A DNA stretch of 64,000 nucleotides from Geosiphon pyriformis (taxonomy: Eukaryota; Glomeromycota; Glomeromycetes; Archaeosporales; Geosiphonaceae): NCBI GenBank assembly GCA_016748015.1, contig JAAOMT010000571.1, positions 1,243,095 through 1,307,094 of the forward strand, read 5' to 3'. The position numbers and the translations under genes were made by a program. Below are positions 35,228-46,448 of this stretch, piece by piece (within the stretch, counting starts at the first letter, position 1; every line of letters begins with the position of its first letter). The notes beneath the pieces are model-generated. The model saw only the letters and a program-made list of their open reading frames with translations, searched no databases and was not told the DNA's origin.

Positions 35228-38200
35228 GTGGCGACCACACCAGACGCAACAACTCTAGAGTATTACCAATCAATTTACACCCACTGCAAACAAAGATTCA
35301 ACATTCCAGATGGAATTGAAGTTGTCAAGAAATCAGTATACCAATACATTAAAAACTGCATCAACAATTATTTTTTTGGAAATTATAATATCTCAGAAGT
35401 TAGAAACAACTTTTACAATAATTTAGTACACTATTCACAGTTGGGAACTGAAGACCTTAATAGTGAAACACTTGCCACTTACTTTCACGAACTTAATTTT
35501 AATATTATCAAATACTGTGAAGAAACATATCCAGTGCAGTCTCAATACACTATTGATTTTGAATCGGAAACAGAAACAAGCAACAAAGGCAAAAACAAAT
35601 TAAAACAATATTCAAGAACCACCCCAAATACTCCAACACTACTGAAAACAACTGCCAAACATTTACAAACACCTGAACAAAGAACCAGTTCAAAACTTTC
35701 ACTTACTATTACACTTTTTCCAGCTTCACTTGCACAAGCACAAACACCTAATTCACTCTTGAATCGATTTGCAAGACCAGAAGATTTTACATCACTCAGA
35801 AGTTCCACCAAACAACAAGAACCTCTTCAAACTAGTTCCAATCTTCTTGATTTTCTAGCTGAAAATCAAAGTGAACACTCTGAAACAGCAGCAAACGAAG
35901 AAAACAACTCTGAAATAACCAAAGAAGAATTAATAAACAGTGAAAACGAAGAAAACGAAATGACAACATACATCGCAAAAATCCCTGAATTCAATGGAGA
36001 AGATATTGAGACCAGTCCCCAAAAATGGCTCGACCAAGTTACTAAAGCTGGAGATGCAAATGGATGAAATGCTGTCAGAATGTTAAGAACAATTCTCTAC
36101 TTTCTCAAGGGAACAGCAGGAGAATGGTTTGAAAACCTTGCCGTCCCATTCAATGATTGGAATGCTTTCAAAGCAGCCTTCCTTGAACAGTTCACTGACA
36201 ATAATACCTCCATTACTCTTCATAATTGTTTTCGAAATATCAAACAAGAACCCTCCAAATCCGTTATGACTTATATTAGGAAATTCAACAAACTTCTCAG
36301 ACGGATTCGCCAACTCGAGACAAATAATTATTATTCTGATGCTCAAATCTTAGATCAATTTATCACTGGTCTAAAAGATAAACTAATTAAAAAGATTCAC
36401 CTACATGCACAAGAAGATTTAAACTCTGCCATACAGCATGCGAAAAGATATGAAATGGCCATAGAAGAAGCCAATCATACAAAACTTGTAAATTTGGCAA
36501 TTGGAGAACCCAGCTCAGCAGCTGAGGAAAAAATTGACCAACTCACAAAGAAGGTCGAAAACTATTTTACCAACCAACAACAACAACCCCAAAGATATCA
36601 ACCACCCCAAAGACAAAATCAAAATAACTTTGCACTACTTTCCAATAACCAGCCCCAGAATTGCCATTACTGTGGAATCTCTGGCCACTGGAAAAGAGAT
36701 TGCAGAAAGCTGCAACGAGACCAACAAAATAGGGGTAATCAACATTACTCTCAACCACAGCAATCTTATTATCAACCATTACCACCAGCTTACTATCCAC
36801 CAAGACCCCAATACCAAAATAACTATTATCAGTTCACCCTACAACCAATCCAACAGCAATACCAACAACCATCCACACAACATTATCAAGTATCTGCTCA
36901 AAGACTGATTACACAAAATTAATTCACACCACAAAACTGATACCAAGTAAACAACAGTAGAATCAGTTCGAACAACCAATTGGTTCCCCAAAATACCACT
37001 CAATCAAGACCCAACCATTACCATACTCAACCCAGTTATTTAACAATGCTGGAAGAACAGAATTTTCATCATATTGTACTCTCGGAAGGTAGAGCTGCAG
37101 CACAACAACAACAAAACCCTTCTCATAACCACACCACTATTCCACCAGCCCGAATCGCTGAAAACGCCAATCTCTCTGATATCTTTCCTTTTGAATTTGA
37201 AGCAAATAAATCACCATTCTTGCTTAGCAATGCAGTGGCCAATGAGCAAAAAGCCATCACTGCAATGTATGCAGAAGCTGAAGTAAAAGGAAAGCCAATT
37301 CGCTTGATTCTAGACAGTGGATCTGCTGGAAGCATTATTACTTACCAGTTAATACAACAGTTGAAAAGAAATGTTGACCAACCAGTTCAAACAGTAATTG
37401 TCACTGCCGATGGCATGAAAAAGACACCAGTAGGAGAAATTGACAATTTTCCATTCACTCTTGATGGAATCACCATTCCAGTCAAAGTTCTTGTAATGGA
37501 CGCACCTCAGTACCAAGCTCTCGTCAGAAATGATTGGCTTCAAAAAGCCAATGCTAATTTGAATTGGGAAACACAAGAGTTAACAATCTCCTACCAAGGA
37601 CAACACGCCCGGGTATCTGCCATTTGTGGTACATTCAACAAACACTCTGAAAAAGCCCCGGCTTTTGAATTTGAACCAAAAGAAGAAAAACCAATAATCA
37701 AAACATTCATGGCTCTTGGATCAACGTCCAACTGGGCCGATGAAACTGAACAAGAACACTTTACCCCACACACTAAACCCAAAACCTCTGGATGGAATAT
37801 ACCTTACTCAAAACCCGAATCAAAAAAACAACGCTCCTATATTCCCCTTAAATGTAAGGACTGCCACAAGAAACTATCATCAATGGAAGCCTGCATTTCA
37901 CCTGAAAAAGAATATGAGAATCATACTTGTTATTACTGCAAGGCTTGCCACAGAGAGTGATGGGGCCATCTAATAAAAAAGAGCGGAAAATGGGACAACA
38001 CCCCTTGTTTGACTTGTGGAGATATGCTACCAGAAGAATGCAATTGGATTGATGTAGCAATGAGAAAAGGTGTTTGTGATCAGACCTGCCAATATGTTTT
38101 ATCAATTTCAGAAAAAGTAAAAAGAGGAACACCCTTTAATGCAGCATACAATAATACTCTCAACAAACTTTATCACTACCCTCATGATGCCGAGATGATT

Positions 38201-40846
38201 TTCGACTTAGCAATGGCATTAATTAATGGAGCTACCAAAGAAGATGTTCATCAAATGAAGGAAGCAAAATACATTGAATACACTATGGAATTAGCTGGAT
38301 TTGATTACGAAGATGAAGTAGAAGTCTACCACCAAATTGCAAGTCACACCTATCCAACCCAAGAAGCTCAAATTCAACAATTAGAGCAAATAAACATTAG
38401 GCTATGTGAAGAATGCATTATGCCTTGCAATGAACAGTGGTGTCCTGAATGCTATGCTCTTAGTATCCCCTTGTCCAGCGAGAATAATGAGAATGAAATT
38501 GAATTTAGAGAACCTGAAGAAACAGAAGAAATTGAAACAACACCCATCTACCTTATTGAAAATCAGCCTGCCTTACAACTTAAATACTTCAACAACAACG
38601 GACAAGGAATAAAACCCAAAAAAGCACATGAAATTGATGCTGAATATGACCTAAGATATCCAGGCAAGGATACTCTTGTTCTTAAACCCAAATCTCCCAC
38701 AAAAATCAATCTCAAAATTGCACTCGAAATCCCGCCAGGAGCAATGGTTCAAATTGCCTCTTGGTCCTCTCTGGCAAGCAAAGGAATCAATGTCAAAGGA
38801 GGAATAATCGATGCTGGATATACTGGAGACATAACAGTGATGCTTCAAAATGAGACCGACAAACTATTTAAGATCAAACATGCTGAAAAAATTGCCCAAG
38901 CTATTTACCTACCCTTAATCAACATTTCGGGTTTGCAACTAGTCAATCAAAGAGAACAATTAGGAAAAAGCGATAGAGGAACCCAAGGTTTTGGTTCAAC
39001 TGGACAATTCACAGTTCCAGTTAATATAGCTCTTAACACACAGAACGAATCCCACCAGATTCTCAGACTTCCACAACCAATTACCATCTCACTCTTTGGA
39101 GAACATCCGAAAATCTACACTTGCACAAAGCCAACAACCACACAACAAATTTTTGAGTCCAATGAACAAGTCTGCTTGGAACATAATATTTTGATCCCAA
39201 ACATTTATATTCCAGAAGGAACAAAGAAAGTCCGAGTTACTTTTTACAACCCTAATAATTACCCCATAATTTTGTTAAATAATTTAGAAATTGGAGTTAT
39301 TCACAATAATATATTTCAACAAGAATTACCCCAAACAGTCTCCGATTTCCCTGAAATTATTGAACATTCATTACCAAAAATCAACTCAAACCCTAGCTCT
39401 GAAAACTACCATGTTGTCATGGAAAAACTATTTCGAATCAACATAGGACAACTTGAACTATAACAACAAACCCAGCTCAAAGAACTAATTGCAGAATTTG
39501 CTGATATCTTCGCCGAAAACAACAATGACTTAGGAAGAACTAATTTGGTTCAACACCAAATCTATACAGGAGATGCCAAACCCAGGTGACAACAAGCCTA
39601 CCGAATTGCTCCGGAAAGTCACCAATTTATCCGAGAAGAAGTACAACGGATGTTTAACAATGGGCTTATTCAACTATCAATGAGCCCATGGGCCTCACCT
39701 GTGGTTCTAGTTAAAAAGAAAAATGGAAAGATACGATTTTGTGTTGATTACTGACAACTCAACAGTATCACCATTGGGGATGCTTACCCTCTTCCCCAAA
39801 TTGATGACATGTTGGATGCCCTTGGAAAGTCCAAATACTTTTCAACATTAGATTTAGAGAGTGGATACTGGCAAGTTGCTATGGATCCCAAAGACTGCCC
39901 CAAAACAGCATTCACCACTCAAGGAGAAAATTACGAGTTCAATGTAATGCCTTTCGGATTATGCAATGCACCCGCAACATTCCAAAAACTCATGGATGTT
40001 GTTTACAAAGGCCTCCTTTGGAAATCAGTAGTAGTTTATCTTGATAACACTGATGTTTATTCACCATCTTTCGAGCTACATTTAATTTACCTGCGAGAAG
40101 TTTTTCAATGATTACGGAAAGCAGAATTGAAACTGAACATTGAAAAACGCTACTTTGGAAAGACAAGTTTAGCTTTTCTTGGTCACATTGTTAGCAAAGA
40201 TGGAATTAAACCAGACCCCGGAAAAATCAGTACTGTCAAAAACTTTAAGACTTCATGAAATACCACAGAATTAAGAGGATTTATTGGATTAGCATTCTAT
40301 TACCGAAAATTCATCAAAGGATTCTCAGAAATTGCAAAACCCCTCAACCAGCTCACTACTAAAAATATCGAATACAAATAGACAGAAGAACACCAAAATG
40401 CCTTCGAAATACTTAAGGAAAAACTCACAACAGCCCCAATCCTCGCCTACCCAGACTTCAGCAACCAATTCCGGTTAGCAACTGACGCTTCTTATACTGC
40501 TTTTGGTGCCATCTTATCACAGTTAGATGACAATGGAAATGAGCGAATAATTGCTTATGCTAGTAGAACATTAAAGCCAGCCAAAAAAAACTACCCCGCA
40601 ACAGAATTAGAAACCACAGCAGTAATCTGGGCCCTACATCACTTCAACCTTTACCTCAGACCCAAAGAATTCGATATTATCACTGATAATATTGGACTTA
40701 AATGGCTTCAAAACAAAAACACCCAGCTGAACACAAAACAAACTCGATGAACAGGATTTTTAGCTAATTACCGATACATTGTACACCACAAACCAGGAAA
40801 ACTCCACACCAACGTTGATTGTCTTTCAAGGATGAGGCAAGATTAG
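35228..40846 (+). pseudogene. Element C Gag-protease-dUTPase-RT-RNase H polyprotein
   Basis: One frame of 1873 codons including the terminal TAG. From GTG as residue 1: N-terminal extension 1-244; capsid from Met245 (MTTYIAKIPEFNGEDIE); CCHC knuckle 479-492; aspartic protease LILDSGSAGSIIT near 696; first Cys module from 876 (CKDC, CYYCKACH, CLTCG, CDQTC); second near 1060 (CEEC...CPEC); dUTPase about 1110-1265 (motif 1 DAEYDL, motif 3 GGIIDAGYTGDI, motif 5 GTQGFGSTG); RT with YLDN near 1604; RNase H about 1750-1870. Damage: dUTPase motif-1 Gly is Glu, motif-2 Arg is Trp, the RT Asp is Asn, and there are TGA/TAA/TAG stops at Trp, Arg and Gln codons. Gag and Pol share one frame, so no frameshift signal is needed. 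Confidence 0.93.
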
Positions 40847-40894
40847 AAACAAAACCAACACCCATTTGAATTAACAGCATCAAAACAACAAACA

Positions 40895-42280
40895 ATGGAC
40901 CCCGAAAACTACAACAATCTCAAACAATATTTGAAGACATTAACAATCCCAACAGATTGGTCCTCAGACGAAAAACATCGGTTACAACAACAAGCCAATC
41001 AATATTTTTTACACAACAACATTATCTATCATCGAAATTTCAAAAACCCAACCAAACCACTTAGATTAATACAAGAACAGAAAAAAGAGACCATTTTATA
41101 CAACATGCACTTGGATCCTTTATCAGCACACTTCGAAAAAGATAGCACCACCCAAAGAACACTAGAATACTACTTTTGGCCTCGAATGAGAAAAGACATT
41201 CACAAATATGTCGAATCTTGTGATAGTTGTTAAAGAAGAGGAGGAACTCGTCCTACAGAACCTTTAAATCCAATCAAAGTTGGACAGCCTTTTGACAGAG
41301 TTGGTATCGATTTAGTCGGACCACTATCTATTACCACTCAAGGAAACCGTTATATTGCAGTAGCTGTAGACTATCTTACTAAATGGCCTAAAGCCAGAGC
41401 CATTCAACAAGCAGATGCAAAATCAGTAGCAAATTTTATCTACGAAGACATCATTTGTAGACATGGATGTCCAATTGAACTTTTATCCGATCAGGGAACA
41501 CACTTTGTGAACAACCTGATACAAGAAATTTGTGAACAATTCAATGTCAAAAGACCTCTGTCTTTGCCCTATCATCCACAAACAAACAGACTTGTGGAAC
41601 GTTTTAACAGAACATTGTGTGAGTCATTAGCCAAAGTCTCAACCAATTTTGAGCAAGAATGGGATCTCTTTATTCCATCAGTGTTACTAGCATATAAGAC
41701 ATTAAAACAAGACACCACGAAACACACACTATTTGATTTAACTTATGGAAGGATGGCAACGTTACCAATTAGTTTCACAGTAGAAACATACCCAACACAA
41801 CTGATTGATGAAAACAATTTCCAAGAAATGCTTCAGCGAAGAGCCTACACTCTATTTAGTACATTGGAAGAAAAACGATGAATAGCAGCCACCCATATTG
41901 AACACTCCCAAGCTCAACAAAAAGAATGGCATGATGACAAATTGTGTTCAGTCATCAATAAATTCAAAATTGGAAACAAAGTTCTCTTACACAGAACTAA
42001 AGCTGAAAAACAATGAAGTGGAAAATTTGAAAATAAATGAGATAGACCATTCTTTATTCATGAAGTCCTAGGCAATAGATCATACAAGCTAAGACTTGAT
42101 GACAAAATCCTAGCAAAAGTTGCACATGGAGATTGTTTGAAACACTATTATTTCAGAAACAATCCTGAACTATTAATTTCACAAATTGGTACACATTCCC
42201 ATTTGGTCAGTCCCGAAGATATTCCCCGAAACTTAGAACCAATAGTTGTCATTGAACAACCTTTCAATCTGAACACTTAA
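40895..42280 (+). pseudogene. Element C integrase
   Basis: ATG start (MDPENYNNLKQYLKTLTIP) 48 nt after the RNase H TAG, in the same frame; 1386 nt. HHCC domain (SAHF ... CDSC), then a TAA for Gln; DDE core IDLVGPLS, LLSDQGTHFV, LVERFNRTLCES; C-terminal GKFENK block with two Trp codons turned to TGA; end IEQPFNLNT. An own ATG in three copies and in element F suggests integrase is translated separately or after reinitiation. Confidence 0.9.
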
Positions 42281-42401
42281 TTTAATTTTACTAGTCATTC
42301 TCTTATAATTTAGAAACAATCTCACTAAAACAAAAACAAAAATAACATAAAAAAAAATCCATACACCAAAAATAATTTTTATTTTTTTTCAATTGCTTAT
42401 A

Positions 42402-43121
42402 ATGACTATTCCTCAAAACATTCAACAATTATCCCAAAAACTAATGTTAGCTTTAAAAACAATACCCAAATTATCTATTACTGTTACTGGAAACCACATT
42501 AATTATACTCAAACAGAAGTAGTTACAAATTTAGCCCCAAACTCATGAAAATATCACTCATATAAAAAGAACACAAGAAGTTATACTGGAATTCATCTGC
42601 CAGAACTTTTAAAGCTTGCTTTAAGAGAAAACCTAAGGCTCATTCCGATTAGTATTTCACCAAATGCTACAATTCAACAAAAACTTCAACTGTGTCTCAA
42701 TGAAGAAAACACTGAATATCCTTCAATCTATAGATATTTTCACATTGGAAAAACACTCTATGAACAGAAACTGGAACTTACAACAGCAAACCTTACAAAA
42801 GAAGCTATTCAAAAACAACTCCACAATGAATTCAAGACAACAGCTGGATCAACAAACAGTCACTACAGGCTTAAAACTGCCCTTAGACTTTATAACCTAT
42901 TTCACACCTGTGAACACGTACTACAAAACCCAATTTTTCAACCTTTGAAGATTCAATACATTGGAAAGCTCACAGAACTGAAATTTTAACAATTTTTAGA
43001 CCAAATTTCTTCAATAATTTTGGATTATTATCTGGAAATAACAAACAGTACTTGGACTTTGACGGAGCTCAGTCTTGAGGAGGAGATTATGTTACCAGAC
43101 AAAATTAGAGATATTATTTAG
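42402..43121 (+). pseudogene. Element C ORF3, reading across the polypurine tract into the LTR
   Basis: 720 nt, ATG (MTIPQNIQQLSQKLMLALK) to TAG at 43,119-43,121, which is 32 nt inside the 3' LTR. Recognisable blocks: ITVTGNHINYTQTEVV, HLPELLKLALRENL, YRYFHIGKTLYEQKLEL, GKLTELKF, QISSIILDYYLEI, SLEEEIMLPDKIRDII. Two stops: TGA near codon 48 (Arg in A) and TAA after ELKF (Gln in B). It is mainly polar and helix-prone, with no transmembrane segment seen. Unknown protein; it occupies the env/nef position. Element F carries a homologue. Confidence 0.75.
43077..43089 (+). other. Element C polypurine tract
   Basis: GAGGAGGAGATTA directly before the 3' LTR; it would prime plus-strand synthesis. It is also coding (Glu-Glu-Glu-Ile) for ORF3, which constrains both. 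Confidence 0.7.
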
Positions 43122-44070
43122 CATAAAATTATCTTATAATTCCTATTATTAATTAGTATATATTATCATTCCAAATGATCACTTATTACATTAGCAAAAA
43201 TGTCCGAAATTATTATTTAATTAATAACTCAAATTGTACACAACACAAATGTAACCTAATTGCAATGATCAATCATGTAATACCCCGAACTATATAACAT
43301 TCAGAAGTTCACTGAAATTTGTAGAAATTTGCCAAAATAATGGATAGTTCACTGAAATATCTAATAGTTTGCCAAAATAACTTGTAGTTCACTGAAATGT
43401 ATTTTTAGTTCAGCGAAATTGTAGAAAATAGCAAAGTTCAAGTTCATAGAATAGTGTTACAACAAGTTGTATAAAAGAAGAGCTTCTCTCTTTGAGAAAA
43501 ATGTATCTTACCTTAGATTTATCACTTAGAACCATTCCTATATACACAAAAGAAATAAATATCAAATAATTCGAAAAACCAAATTCTTTAATTATTATAC
43601 TTGGAAAATTCCCGAAACCCAACTAATGTTTTGAAATTGATTAGCTACCAATTTCAATAAACTGTTAGTGACTCCAGGCCTGAATAAAAAGCGTTTCCCT
43701 TGATAAAAATTCTATTTCTTTTACATTTCTTTTATTTTTCTTTTCTTTTCTTATTACAATCATTAGGGTAGCCTACAGATGAGATTCCTGTAGAAGAGTT
43801 AACTTTCACAGCAAAGTAACTACACATTTTTAGTGAGCTTCCAGATGAGCAATTCCTGGGAAAGAGTTGACATTTACTACAATGTAACTACATAAAGCAA
43901 CTGGCATGGAATTGGCCATTCCACTCATAAGCCCAGCAAGTTCAAATTATAGGAGATAATTTGAAGATAAATTCAGTTACTGGAGATTCAACCACATCCA
44001 GAAAACGTGAATTCACAGCAAATAAGTATCAACAACATTACAGAAAATAGACCAAAAACCTCTAGTAACA
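43090..44070 (+). repeat. Element C 3' LTR
   Basis: 981 bp, TGTTACCAGAC to CTCTAGTAACA, with TATAAAAG at 43,470-43,477 and the TTCnnnGAA array at about 43,305-43,425. It ends at the target duplication CCGA. Confidence 0.93.
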
Positions 44071-45463
44071 CCGAAAACAAATTAACAAAACAAGCTGCAG
44101 ACATGCACTCCAAAGCCAACAATATAGCCTGTAATTTTGCTAAAGTAAATGACACTAAACCCTGAACACTGACATCCAAACCCAAATCAATGTCCTCAAT
44201 AAAAACGGCAGCCCCAGCTCTACAATCAGCTATGCCCAAATACTTCAAAGAACTATTTGTATATACAGACAAACTATCGATGTCAACCTGGGAAAGACAA
44301 CTATGAGCGGCCACAAAATCATTAGACTCACAAAAGTTAAGAAGACCAGCATCAACTAAGGCTGAGGAAAATAAATGAGAAGCCATAAGAAATGCAACAG
44401 AAAGATCAAACCATTCAGAAACTGGGCCATGAGGGTCTAGCCTCTTCCACCACTTGAAAGTACGCCAGCTAAAAACAATGCCATAATGATTACAAAGTTG
44501 ATCCACAAAGGCAATGCCAAAACACCAGAGAGAAGATAAAAACTTGAAAAACAAAGACTCGCCAAGAATGACAGACATAGGAACCCTGTCATGAAACTAA
44601 AAAGCACTGGCCAAAGAGCCACCCAAAGACAAATTGCAATCAAGGAGAATGCAAACCATACCAGCCAAGAAATTATTAGAAACACTGACATGAATACAAG
44701 CAGGAGAGATTAAAAGATGAATGGGCCACCAACACAGAATCTGTAAATCATGCGACCTGTGACTGAACAGATGCCCCAAGATCCTGCCAGAGTTCACAAA
44801 ACTAATAAGTGAAGCTACTTTACTCTCAGATTGATATTGTGAAAAAGATTTTAAACCATAAAAAAAAGGATGGTGAATAGTATCACTAGGAAAGTTCATC
44901 AGGAGACCAGCTTTTAATTTCAAGCCCTTGCAAATTAGAGCATCCCATTTATTACATATACCAACAGGAATATAGCCAAACTGCATTCTGTAGCTAATTA
45001 TGGGATAGAGAACTGCTAACACCAGATACAAAAACTGTTTATCTGAAACCACTTTTCTTAGAACTAAATTAGTAAAAAAATGAATGTCTAAATGCGCTTT
45101 AGTCAAGCTAAGCCTTGAAAGACCCTCGGTTGACAAAAAGATACCGAGATACTAATGAGATTCCCCTCTATGGGCAACAGAAATAGATAAACCACTAATA
45201 AAAAGAGATGGAACATTGACCCTGCTGTTGATTGGAATGACCACAGTTTTGTCATTATTAATTGAAATGTCATTAACTCGAAAAAATTCACTAGTAACAT
45301 TGAGAATATACTGAGTAGCAGTCTGACTGCTATCAACCCAAATAGTATCATTAACAAAGGCACCAGCAGCAAGGAAAGTAGAAAGCCTAGCCTAAGACTC
45401 AGTGTGACTACTCCCAGAAACAAAATGAGAATTGAGTCTGTAACTACACCACTCTCTTGATAC
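44071..45463 (-). pseudogene. LINE-1 piece 4: ORF2 RT C-terminal part, connection and RNase H start
   Basis: Minus-strand protein: AGAFVNDTIWVDSSQ, the RT motif C where FVDD/YADD is expected but the second catalytic Asp is Asn; then ISINNDKTVV, RGESH-stop-YLGIFLSTEGL, a thumb/connection region (YRMQFGYIPVG), and the RNase H start DIDSLSVYTNSSLKYLG, where the catalytic Asp position reads Asn. A one-base loss near the junction with piece 3 puts the first ~25 codons in another frame. It continues at 34,201 after removal of element C. Confidence 0.85.
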
Positions 45464-46448
45464 TGTTACCAAACAAAATTAGAGATATTGTTTAGCATGA
45501 AATTATCTTTATAAATCTTATCATTAATTAGCATATATTATCGTTTCAAATTATCACTTATTATATTAGCAAAATGTCTGAAATTATTATTTAATTAATA
45601 ATCCAATTTGTACATAACACAAATGTAACCTAAGTGCAATAATTAATTATACAATACCCCAAAATATGTAACATTCAAAAGTTTGCCGAAATTTGTAGAA
45701 ATTTGCTGAAATAATTGATAGTTTACCGAAATATCTAATAATTCACAGAAATAACTTGTAGTTTGCCAAAATGTATCTTTAGTTCAGCAAAATTGTAAAA
45801 AAGAGCAAAGTTCAAGTTCATAGAATAGTGTTATGACAAGTTGTATAAAAAAAGAGCTTTTCTCTTTGAGAAAATGTATTTTACTTTAGATTTAATAATT
45901 AAAATCATTCTTTATACACAAAAACAAAATAAATATCAAATAAATTTGAAAAACCAAATTCTTAATTATTTCCCTTGAAATTAACCAATTTCTACTAACA
46001 GTTTGAAATTGATTAGCTACCAATTTCAGTAGACTGTTAAAGCACTTCCAGGCCTGGATTCAAAACAACTTCTATAAATCATCAGTTTTACTTTTTCTTT
46101 TACATTTCTTTTATTCTCTTTTTTTTCTTATTATAAATCATTTGGGTAGCCTACAGATGAGAATTTCTGTAGAAGAGTTGACTTTCACAACAAAGTAATT
46201 ACACATTTTTAGTGAGCTTCCAGATGAGCAATTCCTGGGAAAGAGTTGACATTTACTACAACGTAACTATATAAAGTAACTGGCACAGAATTGGCCATTC
46301 TACTTATAAGCCCAGCAGTTCAAATTATAAAAGATAATTTGAAGATAAATTCAGTTATCGGAGGTTCAAACACTTTCCATAATCGTGAATTAACAGCATT
46401 ACAACAAACATACAAGAGCTAAAAAGAGACCAAAAACCTTCAGTAACA
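45464..46448 (+). repeat. Solo LTR D of the A/B/C family
   Basis: 985 bp, TGTTACCAAACAAAATTAGAG to CCTTCAGTAACA, in the orientation of element C, with no internal element sequence. The target duplication is ATAC (45,460-45,463) and ATGC (46,449-46,452), one G/A transition apart. Such single LTRs are normally left by recombination between the two LTRs of a full element. It lies in the RT domain of LINE-1. Confidence 0.9.

Larger units (their letters stand above)
34202..44070 (+). mobile_element. Element C: full-length Ty3-type retrotransposon in the LINE-1 RNase H
   Basis: Two LTRs of exactly 981 bp (34,202-35,182 and 43,090-44,070), TGTTAC...GTAACA. The 4-bp target duplication is TCGA (34,198-34,201) and CCGA (44,071-44,074), one C/T transition apart. 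Removing the element restores the LINE sequence TTTTCGGATAGTTAAAC, matching TTTTCAGATAGTTAAGC in LINE-3. It is uninterrupted by other elements and keeps one reading frame from the Gag GTG through integrase, so it is the best template for the family plan even though about a dozen stops have accumulated. Confidence 0.95.

Noticed and set aside
36068-42040. Genetic-code change with TGA read as Trp
   Set aside because: Trp positions with TGA in one copy are TGG in sister copies, and other TGAs replace Arg (CGA), so these are point mutations.
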